A stretch of DNA of 64,000 nucleotides from Legionella sp. PC1000 (GTDB taxonomy: Bacteria > Pseudomonadota > Gammaproteobacteria > Legionellales > Legionellaceae). The notes below the pieces were generated by a model. It worked only from the letters and a program-made list of their open reading frames with translations. It was not told where the DNA came from and did not search any database. The DNA lies in assembly GCF_014109805.1 (NCBI RefSeq), contig NZ_CP059400.1:590001-654000 (forward strand), written 5' to 3'. The position numbers were made by a program, and so were the translations under genes. Each line of letters begins with the position of its first letter. Within the stretch, counting starts at the first letter, position 1. This document shows positions 10,092 to 19,622 of the stretch, one piece after another.

Positions 10092-10344
10092 CCGCTCGCG
10101 AAGCCCGTATTTAGCGAAAGCATAATAGGGGACTCTTACATCCCGGGAAGATGAGATTTAACCATGAGGTCCTTTAGTGACAATGGCTCCAACCTTTTGC
10201 GAAGCTGGTAATCGTTTCCCTGTATGTTCTTTAGCTGTTTGCTTGCAAGCAGAGTTTTTCTCCATTCGAGGAATTTAATACACTAATATGGAAGTCCATT
10301 CAAATAGAGCCTGGATGCAAGCAATCAGGGTATTCTGGTTGTAC

Positions 10345-11355
10345 TTAAATTAATCTCATTGCGTCCAAAGTTGGTTCTTCCAGTTTCGCTTCATCTTTCT
10401 TTAAGTTTAAGAGTTGCTTTCCTAATTCATCTTGTTTGACTTTATTATTCCAAATTAGGAGATGAGTTTTATTAGATATTTCTGTTTTAATCGTACTAAT
10501 TTGTTCTGGAGTAAGTTCCTTTGTATGGCGATAATAAGCATAAAGTTGAGCACATATCTCCTCAATTTTTTTCTCTTCGCTTAGCTCCTCATTCTCCGGC
10601 TGCAGGTGAAAATCTATCACACAACATAATGTGGCGTGTACATTATTCATATGAAATGCAGAAAAAAATGCACGATAATAAGCACTGTTGCGCACAAAAA
10701 CAGGAATAATCGGATTTTGTAAACTCCAGAAACCATCAAGTCGAACAACATGAATAGGAATTTTATTCATCAATGCCAGCTTGGCTGCTCCAGCATAAAC
10801 TCTAGGCGGTTCTTGCCCTAATCGTGCAAAATTACCTTGAGGGAATAGTGCGACACAGCCGTGTTCATCAAGGGCTTTACTCGCTTGTTCTAATGCGCCG
10901 GCATTAGCAGAGCGCCCATTATCACTTTTAGTTGAATGTGCATCTACCGGTATCGCTTTAAACATCTTCAGAAAAGAAGAAACACCGGGCATCGCATTAT
11001 AAGCAGTTGTGGCAAGAAACCGGGGTGGCGTGCCTTTTATTTTTGAGGCAATAACAACTGCTTCCCAGCCAGTTCGATGCGGACCTACTGCAATGAGTTT
11101 ATTTTCGTTTTCTGCATTAGTAATCTCTAAATCGCCGCTTTTTGTATGCATCATACGTGTCATAAACAGCAAAAGACCTGCTATTATGCGGGCAAAACGA
11201 CTTTCATAGTTAAGGCGATTGTTAGACTCAGCGAAACGTGCAATCATCAACGTCATTACAGCAAGACCAGCAAGTAGCAACAATATAGTATTAGCACTCG
11301 ACACAGAATCATCATTATTTAGCGGATCTAAATGGGGATCAATTTTGCCGTACAT
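10345..11355 (-). CDS. PlsC-like 1-acyl-sn-glycerol-3-phosphate acyltransferase family protein
   Basis: This is a membrane-bound glycerolipid acyltransferase of 336 residues. Motif I is a variant HX4E, HRTGWE, at residues 93-98, where the classical motif is HX4D. FPQGNFAR at 171-178 corresponds to the FPEGxxS block that binds the glycerophosphate. A hydrophobic segment lies at about 23-40. The last ~100 residues are charged and extend beyond the domain. ATG 11355 has AAAGGAG 8 bases upstream; the longer reading to 11421 does not. The Asp-to-Glu change makes a non-standard acceptor or reduced activity possible. It stands alone, not next to lipid genes. Confidence 0.8.
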   Translation of the reverse strand: MYGKIDPHLDPLNNDDSVSSANTILLLLAGLAVMTLMIARFAESNNRLNYESRFARIIAGLLLFMTRMMHTKSGDLEITNAENENKLIAVGPHRTGWEAVVIASKIKGTPPRFLATTAYNAMPGVSSFLKMFKAIPVDAHSTKSDNGRSANAGALEQASKALDEHGCVALFPQGNFARLGQEPPRVYAGAAKLALMNKIPIHVVRLDGFWSLQNPIIPVFVRNSAYYRAFFSAFHMNNVHATLCCVIDFHLQPENEELSEEKKIEEICAQLYAYYRHTKELTPEQISTIKTEISNKTHLLIWNNKVKQDELGKQLLNLKKDEAKLEEPTLDAMRLI

Positions 11356-11756
11356 GTTAATTACTCCTTTAAAGACTAAATAGATTAGGATTGTATTTCC
11401 GTGATTAGTAAATTTAATCACATTCCTTTAAATTTTTGGCTTCGCTGAGTGGACCTTTAATACTTTTTTGAACCTTGAGTTCATTAAAAATACACACAAG
11501 AACAATACCTTATTGCTTAGCGTAAAAATAAATCAAGAGCAAAGCCATAGCGAAGACTTGCTATAGTACTTTTAAAATGGTTGTTGTCAATTCGGTGCAT
11601 CAAAAGAAAGTCTAAAACATCACCAATATATAAAAGGGGAGCAAGCATTGATCGGAACCCGAACAAATCCACATTACTCTCGCTTGCTACGATCCAATAT
11701 AAAATTTTTAGGTGATGCCCAAAAAGATTGTTGTGAATTGTTTTCTTTTGGGGTTT
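11356..11756. other. Intergenic region, nothing recognised
   Basis: About 400 AT-rich bases lie between two minus-strand genes. I find no convincing reading frame, hairpin or repeat in them. They must include the promoter of the acyltransferase gene. Confidence 0.3.
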
Positions 11757-13049
11757 CTAGCGGGTAGCTACGATTTTCGACAATCCGATTTTTACCTCGT
11801 CATGTTCAGGTATTTTTTTAGGGCCGTGAAAAATATTGCTCCTCGATTTATTCAAAGTAAATGGAATAGGTAATTCTGTTTGGGAGCTATTTAGTGTAGT
11901 TAAAATTTTAATGGCCTGACTCTGGGTAAAGTTTTTAAATAATTGAGTGTTAATAAAGACAATAGCCCTTTTCTCAATGATAGGATATTCTTTCTTAAAT
12001 TCGATAGCACCTCGGAGCATTAAGGTTAGAGTTTCCCTTTTATAAATACTAAAATAAATGTTTTTTATTTTATTGTGGCTCTCATGGAGCTGGGTACATG
12101 CATTATTAAAATCAATGATAGCTTTTGGGATTTTATTATTTTGCCTAAGTCTTTTATATTGTCTTTTCGTGGGTACAATGCTTTGTTCTGCTAGTATTTT
12201 TAAAGAATAAGCATAATTGCTATTTTCATTACTTGCGTATTTTTCAGCGGGTGCATCTTTTTGCTGATTTCTTGGGGGAAGTAATAGTTTTTGAAGTTGG
12301 TTTTCCAGTATATCCAAAGTGGGCCTTTGTTCTGGTTTGGGGTCTAGACATAATTGAATGAGACGTTTGATATCTGGGGATGGCTTTAATACAGATTGCA
12401 TCATAGAACCTAGAGCATAAACATCCATGCTTTTTTTGGCAAGTGTCGGTGTGTGTGACCAGCATTCTGGGGCAATTTGCGGATATTTCATTTTTTTTGA
12501 TATCCGCTCTTCGTTAGTGCCTACCAAAAAGATATCAGGATCGAGTGGTTTATTTTCTTTTACAGAAATCCCTCCGTCAAGCAAATAACTTTTACCAGAG
12601 CTCATATCATAATGGATATTATCCGCTTTTAAATCCAGCACAATATATCCCTTATTATGACAATCTTTTAATGCCGCAATCGCAGAAATGAAAAGTTTTA
12701 TTTGTTGGCTTTTGTTCATAAAACTCAGCTTCTCATAGGGTATGCCAACAATATAAGGAAGCACCAGGCGATAAGTATCCTCTTGTTCTATTAATGCAAT
12801 ATTCTGTCTGGGGTAAAGAGTTTTGAAAAAGTTATATTTATTATAAACTTCTTTAAAATCAATATCATCCTGATCCTTAGGCTTAAGTACTGCGCGTGCT
12901 CGTTGGCCATCAGCGGATTGAAATTTTCTGGCATTGGCGTACGTCCCAGAACCAATGTTTTTTTCTGGATAATATTCTGTTTCTCCTTCACTTTCGTAAC
13001 AGGATTCTTCAGAATTATTATCATCTTGGAATTTATAGTGTTTTGGCAT
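11757..13049 (-). CDS. Eukaryotic-like Ser/Thr protein kinase, effector candidate
   Basis: This 430-residue protein has a protein kinase fold over about residues 27-265. The glycine loop is GSGTYA (33-38), the likely ATP-binding Lys is in AVLKPK (56), the catalytic loop is VLDLKADN (137-144, Asp139) and the metal-binding motif is DGG (158-160) instead of DFG. The HRD motif is replaced by VLD, so the catalytic Asp remains but the preceding His is lost. The C-terminal ~160 residues match nothing I know. Legionella translocates several such kinases (LegK family) into host cells, so this is a Dot/Icm effector candidate by inference. ATG 13049 has AAAGG upstream; an upstream TTG lacks one. Confidence 0.8.
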   Translation of the reverse strand: MPKHYKFQDDNNSEESCYESEGETEYYPEKNIGSGTYANARKFQSADGQRARAVLKPKDQDDIDFKEVYNKYNFFKTLYPRQNIALIEQEDTYRLVLPYIVGIPYEKLSFMNKSQQIKLFISAIAALKDCHNKGYIVLDLKADNIHYDMSSGKSYLLDGGISVKENKPLDPDIFLVGTNEERISKKMKYPQIAPECWSHTPTLAKKSMDVYALGSMMQSVLKPSPDIKRLIQLCLDPKPEQRPTLDILENQLQKLLLPPRNQQKDAPAEKYASNENSNYAYSLKILAEQSIVPTKRQYKRLRQNNKIPKAIIDFNNACTQLHESHNKIKNIYFSIYKRETLTLMLRGAIEFKKEYPIIEKRAIVFINTQLFKNFTQSQAIKILTTLNSSQTELPIPFTLNKSRSNIFHGPKKIPEHDEVKIGLSKIVATR

Positions 13050-13390
13050 AATCCTTTGCCCTTCTTTTCTGAATTCCCTAATCAATTCTGCTTATTTTAT
13101 AGAGTAAAGTCCATTAAGTGACAAAAAAATACTCTAATTTTTTTCATCGAACCCAGGCAAATTATTTCGGGATGGTTCAAAAACCAGTTCTTGCCCGACG
13201 TTTCTTCTTTCCCAAAAAACGAATAGGCTAAATTCATCATTGTTTTTTAAGGATGCCTTTTCGAGAATACTAGGTAGTACAAACCTCTCTGTATTAAATC
13301 AGAGGGTATCGATTAATTCGACATGTAAATGAGATTTTAAAATCATCAGTGCAATGCGTGATTGTGAATTGAATTTGTTGGGGGCGAATG

Positions 13391-13612
13391 GCCCTGAGGG
13401 ATTGTCAGTTTTCATTTTAAATTTCTCTACATACCGCTTAAATTTCTCTACGTACCGCGCTTTATGCGCGGTATCCAGAACGATATTTTAAGATGCCGCT
13501 GAACATTTCTACAGCAAGATTTCCTGGATACCGCGCATAAAACGCGGTACGCAGGAGAAAAAATTAGTGGAGGTTTCTCATCAAAATACTGGCGATACCT
13601 CAGGTCATCTGA
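13391..13612. repeat. MITE-like repeat, copy 2
   Basis: This is an inverted copy of the element at 7011-7275, about 220 bp, in the 590-base gap between the kinase and epimerase genes. It has the paired TACCGCGC hairpins and the same internal segment, reverse-complemented. Its ends read CCCTGAGGGATTGTCAG and GGCGATACCTCAGG. The rest of the gap (13050-13390) holds no recognised feature. Confidence 0.75.
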
Positions 13613-13642
13613 ACCCCAAAAAATTAAAACTCAGCCCTCCAA

Positions 13643-14773
13643 TTACAGTTCTTCATAAATCAGTACTTTTTGGAGTGCCAGATGTTTCAGAACATGCTCA
13701 TTAACCTCAATTCCAAGACCTGGTTTTTTAAAAGGTACTCTCATGCCCTGAATATAAGGAGACTGAGTAAAAATGGGGGTTTTTAAATCCTGAAATAAGA
13801 ATAAATCACTATCTAAATCGGTAAAGGCGATATTGGGCATTGATGCGGCAAAATGAATCCCTGCTGCAATGCTTAAAGGTCCTTCCATCATACTGCCAAC
13901 CATTACTTTTAATCCCGCCTCATGGGCTCTTTGCGCCAGCAGCCTTGCCTTCCAAATTCCACCTGCTTTTTGGATCTTGATATTAACGCCATTTACAGCG
14001 TTCATACGAATCAATTCGTCTAACTCATCCATGCCCACCATGCTCTCATCAGCATAAATAGTGATCCCTTCAAGCTGGCTTTTAATGTCAACTAATCCTT
14101 GATAATCATGCTTTGCCACGGGTTGCTCAATCGCAATAACCGTTCCCAAAATCGATTGTATTTCTTTTAAAACTTCAATTGCTTGATGTGAGTCTTTAAA
14201 GGATTGATTTGGATCGATGACATAAGCCACTTTTTCGGCAAATACGTCTTTAATTACTCTTGCAATTTCAGGACTAATTTTATCATTATCCAGTTTAATC
14301 TTAATTAAGTGCACTTGAGGATGATTTTGAAGAATACTCAACGCATACTCTTTAGTTTCTTTTAAACCTAAGACCGGTATAGTCAAGCTATTAGGTGAAA
14401 GATTCTTCTCATTACCAAAAAGCCCATATACAGGTTTATTTTTGATCTTACCTAGTAAGTCGTGAAAGGCGCTGTCCACAGCAGCAGCCGCATGAAAACT
14501 GTTCATATTGTCTTGGAGGAGCTTATAAAAAACTTGTGGCGCGTCGTTAGGATTGATCGCGTAACGTTGAAACTCGCGTAACTGAGAAACCACATAATCA
14601 TAAGTTTCCCCAGTAGAAAGTGCAAACGGCGCTGCTTCACCAATACCAATAAAATCATCATAGTGAAGTTGAACTAAAATAGTTTCTAAATGAGTCCAGG
14701 TATGTGTTGCAATAGAAAATGGTTGCGGCAATTTATATTTAAGCCGGTACATTTTTAATGAAGCTAAATCCAT
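13643..14773 (-). CDS. Dipeptide (L-Ala-D/L-Glu-type) epimerase, enolase superfamily
   Basis: This 376-residue protein of the mandelate racemase/muconate lactonizing subgroup probably epimerises a dipeptide released from peptidoglycan turnover. The KxK catalytic pair is in LIKIKLDND. Metal ligands are the Asp of YVIDPNQSF, the Glu of IAIEQPV and the Asp of IYADESM. The second catalytic Lys is in VNIKIQKAGG. ATG 14773 follows AAGGAG by 8 bases; an upstream in-frame GTG at 14782 lies inside that spacing. Substrate is uncertain: o-succinylbenzoate synthase and muconate cycloisomerases share these motifs, but no menaquinone or aromatic pathway genes are adjacent. Confidence 0.82.
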   Translation of the reverse strand: MDLASLKMYRLKYKLPQPFSIATHTWTHLETILVQLHYDDFIGIGEAAPFALSTGETYDYVVSQLREFQRYAINPNDAPQVFYKLLQDNMNSFHAAAAVDSAFHDLLGKIKNKPVYGLFGNEKNLSPNSLTIPVLGLKETKEYALSILQNHPQVHLIKIKLDNDKISPEIARVIKDVFAEKVAYVIDPNQSFKDSHQAIEVLKEIQSILGTVIAIEQPVAKHDYQGLVDIKSQLEGITIYADESMVGMDELDELIRMNAVNGVNIKIQKAGGIWKARLLAQRAHEAGLKVMVGSMMEGPLSIAAGIHFAASMPNIAFTDLDSDLFLFQDLKTPIFTQSPYIQGMRVPFKKPGLGIEVNEHVLKHLALQKVLIYEEL

Positions 14774-14921
14774 ATACAGCACTCCTTATAAGAAATACTA
14801 TAAAGACACTCAATAGTGGTTATAACACAATATTATAGACTTCCTTTAAGAGAACGCGTTGATGTGTAGGCGCGCATCATTCAGCAAGCGTGCCTGACAA
14901 TTTTTCAATTAAAAAAAAGCC

Positions 14922-16388
14922 TTATTCCAATCCTTTGCTTAAGCTAGATTTGGGAGGCGTTTGATTTTCTTTCTCATCATGAATCTTAAAAAAAGATGTT
15001 GTAGCTCTTCTTAGTTTCCTTGTATCTGTATCTTTTCTTCCTTCGGGGAGTATAAATGAATTATTTTTTTTAAGAACAGGCCTATCCTGATCTACACCTT
15101 TTTTTCCGAAGAATCGTTCCAATAGACCAGGTGCTTTTTCTTTGGGTGGCATTTGCTGCGGCGTATGCGTTAGACGCGGGGAATGAGTTGGGCTGTATTC
15201 TGATGGTTCTGAAATGGTCTCAGTTCGCTCTCGACCTGTATTGTTAGAAAGTGGTAGTTCGTCTTCCTCAGATTTATCATACAACGTTACAGTGTCCTTT
15301 TTTGTATCGCATAAAATTAATAAGTCGTTACACTGTTTCTTGATATTTTTATTTTCTATAGTACTTAACAAGTGTATCGTACTTGCATATTCAGAGAAAT
15401 TAACCCCATCAATACGCTGTATAAGATTATTTTTAATATCCTCCAATATCCCTCTTGCTGCACTTTCAATTACCAATTTGCCTTTTTGCGACGTAACACC
15501 CATTAATTTAGTAACAAAAACCCGCAGCGCATTTTGTAGTTTTCCTTCATTAACGCCTTCACCAAGATTTCGGTATCCTTTTCCTTGCCTTGCACTATTA
15601 ATGACAGCAGCTAAACTGCTTACTGCTTCTTCTTTTTTCGACCCTTTTTTCATTTGTACTATTTGGGCGATGTGAGTTTCCAGGCCCCTTTCCAAGGTTC
15701 TCATCTCATCATTAAAATCAAAATAAATAGTTCCCTTTTCTGGGTTACTTTCTGAGCCTAAAAAATGTTCCAGCGTATTCCAGGCATTATTAATTATCGT
15801 AGCAAACACAGCAACTTTAGCAGTCAAGAGGTTTCTTCTTACTAAGATTTCAGCACGTTCAGATTCAGTCAATTCACCTGCGAAATCATCAGTAATTTTT
15901 TTGTTTTTTCTGCTTAGCCAACTTTGTTGTATTCTATAAATTATGGCGCTGGCGATTTGATCATGTACCTTTTGGATTTCTTTACTTATCTCTTCTTCTG
16001 TTGCCCCGTCATTTTCAGACTTAACCCGCTGTGCTATTAATTGCACTTGCCTTTCCCAAAAGATATGCCATGCTTTACTCTCTTGAATAGGCTCGAAAAA
16101 AGATTTATAAAAAGCTGCTTTGGTATGCCTTAGGTTAGTTTCATTCACTCGCGGCTGCCATTTATCGAAGAGTTCGCCAAATGATTCGAGTACTTTATCC
16201 CCACATAATATTTCTAACAGCTCCGTAGGTTCTTTTATCTGAATATTTGCCAGGGATGGGGTAAAAAATAACCTTCCATTTAATTTATTTAACAGTTCAC
16301 CTACATCTTTACCACTAGCTGGTGTGAATTTCAGAGCATCTGATACATACTCTAAATATTCGACTATCATCTCAGCAGCCTTTTTCAT
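14922..16388 (-). CDS. Hypothetical protein, 488 aa, effector-like
   Basis: I do not recognise this protein. Residues 1-380 look mainly helical and charged, without membrane segments or signal peptide. From about 385 it is low-complexity and rich in Ser, Thr, Pro and Glu, then ends in a basic and polar tail. A large cytoplasmic helical body with a disordered polar C-terminus is typical of Dot/Icm substrates, but that is inference. ATG 16388 is preceded by GGGAGCTTGCA. It is transcribed in the same direction as the epimerase, 148 bases away, probably from its own promoter. Confidence 0.65.
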   Translation of the reverse strand: MKKAAEMIVEYLEYVSDALKFTPASGKDVGELLNKLNGRLFFTPSLANIQIKEPTELLEILCGDKVLESFGELFDKWQPRVNETNLRHTKAAFYKSFFEPIQESKAWHIFWERQVQLIAQRVKSENDGATEEEISKEIQKVHDQIASAIIYRIQQSWLSRKNKKITDDFAGELTESERAEILVRRNLLTAKVAVFATIINNAWNTLEHFLGSESNPEKGTIYFDFNDEMRTLERGLETHIAQIVQMKKGSKKEEAVSSLAAVINSARQGKGYRNLGEGVNEGKLQNALRVFVTKLMGVTSQKGKLVIESAARGILEDIKNNLIQRIDGVNFSEYASTIHLLSTIENKNIKKQCNDLLILCDTKKDTVTLYDKSEEDELPLSNNTGRERTETISEPSEYSPTHSPRLTHTPQQMPPKEKAPGLLERFFGKKGVDQDRPVLKKNNSFILPEGRKDTDTRKLRRATTSFFKIHDEKENQTPPKSSLSKGLE

Positions 16389-16517
16389 TGCAAGCTCCCT
16401 ACTTTTAGTTCATGTTGTTTTATAGTTGGCGCCATAGTATCAGTTTATTCCAGCAAAAGGGAGCAATCTCTGCCCCAAACCAGACCAACCTATCCAAGAT
16501 AAAAATGATTTGAGGAA

Positions 16518-16822
16518 ACTTAAATTCATTCCAGGATTTACTACGAGACGCATTTGGTTTTATACCATGATTGACAAGTGTTTCTGCTGCTTTGGGATGC
16601 ACACTTCCAGTCGGAGCGCTACCTGCACTGAAAGCCAGATAGCGTCCATTGGAGTAATAATTGGTCATAGCTTCAGCCATAATAGACCGACAGGAATTAC
16701 CAGTACAAAGAAATAATAATCTTATCGGTTGGGTATTCATCAGCCACAACATCCAGTTGTTTTTGTATCACAGCCAGCGGTTGCTGTGCTTTTTTCTGGT
16801 ATGCAACAAGAGCTTTCTGTTG
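16518..16822 (-). pseudogene. Remnant of an arsenic operon: 5' part of arsC plus 3' end of arsI
   Basis: These 305 bases match 51884-52188 without gaps and with about a dozen substitutions by eye. They carry the last codons of the ArsI gene (16740 upward) and the first ~74 codons of arsenate reductase, including the LCTGNSCRS active-site loop. The arsC frame then runs into unrelated sequence and stops at 16420. The second redox Cys pair needed by ArsC is missing, so no working enzyme is expected. This is a fossil of a second, diverged arsenic operon, or a partial duplication of the one in this window. Confidence 0.85.
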
Positions 16823-16933
16823 TCTAGGGATAGTATCTTTGGATGCCCTAATTATTAATACAAAGCTTAATAATCGAAAGAAAGATTTTCATGGAGGACA
16901 TTGCAACAATTTTTCTTATTTAAGAAAATAACT

Positions 16934-17416
16934 TTATATGTCTCTTAAAAGATCAACTAATAAATTGATTGAATTAGCAAGAGCTATTTGTTCTTCCACA
17001 GTTAAAACCTGAAGGTTCTCGTTCAATCTATTATGCAGAAGATAAGGAGCAGCAGAAACAAACTCTTTTCCTTTTCCTGTAATATCAATATAAATAATGC
17101 GACGATCGTGAATATCACGTGTTCGATTAACAAATTGTTTTTCTTCTAGACGGTCAATTACCCCTACAATAGTGCTCATTGATAAATAAATTTTTTTTGA
17201 AAGAGCAGATATGGTCACTCTTCCATTTTCATAAATTTCATACAAACAGACTATTTGAGGAACAGTTATACCATAGCATTTGTTTAATCTTCTGGAGTGA
17301 TAATCCATCTGCTGCATAATTTTTCGTAAGGCAAGAATGATGCTTTTGGAGCGCTGCTCTGACTGTTGAGCAGTTGTTATTTTGTCGTCAGGCGATTTTT
17401 TATCGATATCACTCAT
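16934..17416 (-). CDS. MarR family transcriptional regulator
   Basis: This is a 160-residue winged-helix regulator. The recognition region is TISALSKKIYLSMSTIVGVI, followed by the wing RDIHDRRIIYIDITGKG, which has the DxRxxxxxLTxxG pattern of MarR. It is divergent from the ligase-acetyltransferase-amidotransferase operon at 17650, and the 230 bases between them hold a perfect inverted repeat (17493-17506), so control of that operon is likely. I use ATG 17416; a TTG at 17446 would add 10 residues. Neither has a strong ribosome binding site. Confidence 0.88.
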   Translation of the reverse strand: MSDIDKKSPDDKITTAQQSEQRSKSIILALRKIMQQMDYHSRRLNKCYGITVPQIVCLYEIYENGRVTISALSKKIYLSMSTIVGVIDRLEEKQFVNRTRDIHDRRIIYIDITGKGKEFVSAAPYLLHNRLNENLQVLTVEEQIALANSINLLVDLLRDI

Positions 17417-17492
17417 GGAGGATTCTATACCTATTAACGGTTGCAATGAACTAATTTACCTATTACCATGACAAATACTTTGTGTACAAATC

Positions 17493-17506
17493 ATATCAAC
17501 TGATAT
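17493..17506. promoter_or_regulatory. Candidate MarR operator
   Basis: ATATCA-AC-TGATAT is a perfect 6-bp inverted repeat in the space between the MarR gene and the divergent operon. MarR proteins typically bind such short AT-rich palindromes next to their own gene. No binding data exist in the sequence itself. Confidence 0.45.
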
Positions 17507-17649
17507 AGATCTTTAAGGGCATTAACTATTGTATCCAAGTATTCAATATAACTATAGAAGTATCCTCAAAAATAATATTGGAATTAATTTTCAATACACC
17601 AATCACTTTAGTAATGCTCGAGTATCATCAACAAAGGGAGGATTATCGA

Positions 17650-18870
17650 ATGGATAATCAAATTAACAAACTCTTAAAATCAACCAAGAATGCTTCGCAA
17701 TCGAGCTGCGCTCCAACAGAAGAAGAAATTTATTTTAATAGTAATGGAGTATTAACATTAGGAGTAGAAATTGAGCTGCAGCTCATTGACTCTAAAAACT
17801 ATAATTTATGCTCAAGAGCAACTGATGTACTTAATGCTACAGCCCATCTAGAAAAAATTAAACAAGAGTTTTATTTAAGTACTATAGAAGTGAATACAGA
17901 TAAATGCATCACTGCTCAGGAAGTTGAAGATGATCTTTATAAAACACTCGCTTCATTACAACTGGCAACAAAGGATTTGGGTATTTTATTTTCCACAACC
18001 GGCTCCCACCCGTTCTCTAAATACTCCGATTGGGTAGTCTCTCCTACGACTCGTTATCAAGAGCTCATTGATCGTAATCAATGGCTTACCCGACGTATGA
18101 GTGTATATGGCTTACATGTTCACATTGGCATGTCCAGTGGTGAAGACTGCATTCGGTTCAACAATTTTTTTATGTATTTTTTGCCTCATTTATTAGCGCT
18201 GTCTTCAAGCTCTCCATTTTGGCAAGGAATCGATACAGGGCTTGCTTCTTGTAGACCAACTACGTATGAAGCGTTACCAACTGCAGGACAACCCTATCAT
18301 GTCCGAACATGGCAAGATTTTGAGCATCTATATAAGTCATTAAAATTATGCGGTTCGATTAAATCACTTAAAGACTTATGGTGGGATTTAAGACCAAGTC
18401 CTGGTTTTGGAACATTAGAAATTCGTGTTTGTGATGGAGCAGCCACTTTATCAGAGACTCTTGCTTTAGTTGCCTTGATTCATACACTTGCCCATTGGTT
18501 TGCTGATAATGGAAGTTGGCTTGAATCAGTCGCCTATCCTCCTTATTGGCTTTCTCGTGAAAACAAATGGAGAGCCATTCGTTATGGTTTGGATGCTGAA
18601 CTAGTAATGAATACTGAAGGTAAAACCAAATTGATGCGCGAAGACATCCATGAATGGTTTGAGAAATTAAAACCATATATCAAACAATTGAACTATCAAA
18701 CTTATTTTTCTACTCTTAAAATGATTATGAATTCGGGTACTAGTTCCGAACGTCAACGCAAGGTATTTGCCCAAAATCGTTGTCTTAAAGATATTGTGAA
18801 GCACAACGTAAGCGAATTTTTACTTCAAACTCCTTTATACAGACGTGAATCTATTATTCCATACCCTTGA
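17650..18870 (+). CDS. YbdK/GCS2-family carboxylate-amine ligase
   Basis: This 406-residue protein belongs to the glutamate-cysteine ligase type 2 fold. Such enzymes use ATP to join a glutamate carboxyl to an amine. GVEIELQLID (about 37-46), GLHVHIGMSSGED (about 152) and DLRPSPGFGTLEIRVCDGA (about 244) are the family's metal and substrate blocks. It is first in an operon: the acetyltransferase starts 47 bases after it and the amidotransferase follows. In that setting I infer it makes a glutamyl dipeptide rather than gamma-glutamylcysteine. ATG 17650 has AAAGGGAGG 7-8 bases upstream; a longer reading from TTG 17578 has none. Confidence 0.88.
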   Translation: MDNQINKLLKSTKNASQSSCAPTEEEIYFNSNGVLTLGVEIELQLIDSKNYNLCSRATDVLNATAHLEKIKQEFYLSTIEVNTDKCITAQEVEDDLYKTLASLQLATKDLGILFSTTGSHPFSKYSDWVVSPTTRYQELIDRNQWLTRRMSVYGLHVHIGMSSGEDCIRFNNFFMYFLPHLLALSSSSPFWQGIDTGLASCRPTTYEALPTAGQPYHVRTWQDFEHLYKSLKLCGSIKSLKDLWWDLRPSPGFGTLEIRVCDGAATLSETLALVALIHTLAHWFADNGSWLESVAYPPYWLSRENKWRAIRYGLDAELVMNTEGKTKLMREDIHEWFEKLKPYIKQLNYQTYFSTLKMIMNSGTSSERQRKVFAQNRCLKDIVKHNVSEFLLQTPLYRRESIIPYP

Positions 18871-18917
18871 TGGGGGTTAATCACTATTTAATAAAAACTA
18901 ATTCGAGGAAGATCTTA

Positions 18918-19610
18918 ATGAAGCAAGTAACCTATAAATCAAAAAAATTGGGCGAAATAATCATTAAAAGCAAATCCAATCAGTATACAATTCTTTCGAA
19001 CAGGTTGGAGGCGAGATCCCTTAACCAAGATGAATCGTTTTTTTTAGTCGATAAATACACTCATCTTTTAGAGAATCCTGAAAATACACGGTTGTTTGGT
19101 GCCGGGGGCCCCTGGACGCCTTCAGCAGTAGAAGAATTCATCCAAGATGAAAAGAAATGTTGGAACTCCGGTAACAAGTTCTCTGTGTTTTCAATTTACC
19201 TTCCTGCTACTCAAGAGTTTATTGGTTATCTTCATATAAAACATTCTTTGAAAGATTTCTCGAATGTAGGAATTGGTCATCCCAATGTTGGGGAGATCAT
19301 TTACATTATTGATCAAGCGTTTTGGGGAAAGGGCTATGGAACTGAAATCGCAATCTTAGGAAAAAAATTTATTAAACACATTATTTCTGAAAGTGCCAAT
19401 GAAACCTTAGAAAAGAGTATTAAAGAAATTGTTGCTACAGCGCATCCCTCCAATGAAGGCTCAAAAAAAATTTTACAAAAAACACTGAAAAATCAGGACC
19501 CACACGAATTTACTAAATTTAATGGGCAGCCGCGCCTATTATTTTTTAAACCCTTAAAAACCGATGTTACCTTGGTAGATGAATCGAACGCGTTAACAGC
19601 AAAATTATAA
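18918..19610 (+). CDS. GNAT family N-acetyltransferase
   Basis: This 230-residue protein has RimJ/RimL-like GNAT features. QAFWGKGYGTEIA (about 132-144) is the acetyl-CoA pyrophosphate loop, and HPSNEGSKKIL is the following conserved Asn block. GNATs transfer an acetyl group from acetyl-CoA to an amine. It lies between the YbdK-type ligase and the AsnO-like amidotransferase, whose start is 12 bases downstream, so I infer it acetylates the alpha-amine of the ligase product or of its glutamine precursor. ATG 18918 follows CGAGGAAG; a longer reading from TTG 18867 overlaps the ligase stop and lacks a ribosome binding site. Confidence 0.85.
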   Translation: MKQVTYKSKKLGEIIIKSKSNQYTILSNRLEARSLNQDESFFLVDKYTHLLENPENTRLFGAGGPWTPSAVEEFIQDEKKCWNSGNKFSVFSIYLPATQEFIGYLHIKHSLKDFSNVGIGHPNVGEIIYIIDQAFWGKGYGTEIAILGKKFIKHIISESANETLEKSIKEIVATAHPSNEGSKKILQKTLKNQDPHEFTKFNGQPRLLFFKPLKTDVTLVDESNALTAKL

Positions 19611-19622
19611 AAAGGAGGGTTT

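Noticed and set aside
15214-15675. 153-aa frame opposite the 488-aa gene
   Set aside because: It is a shadow of the minus-strand gene, without a ribosome binding site or recognisable domain.
16420-16752. Possible 110-aa arsenate reductase
   Set aside because: The last third is unrelated to ArsC and the second Cys pair is missing; treated as a remnant.
17578-17649. TTG start giving a 430-aa ligase
   Set aside because: ATG 17650 has a strong ribosome binding site and the extra residues do not resemble the family.
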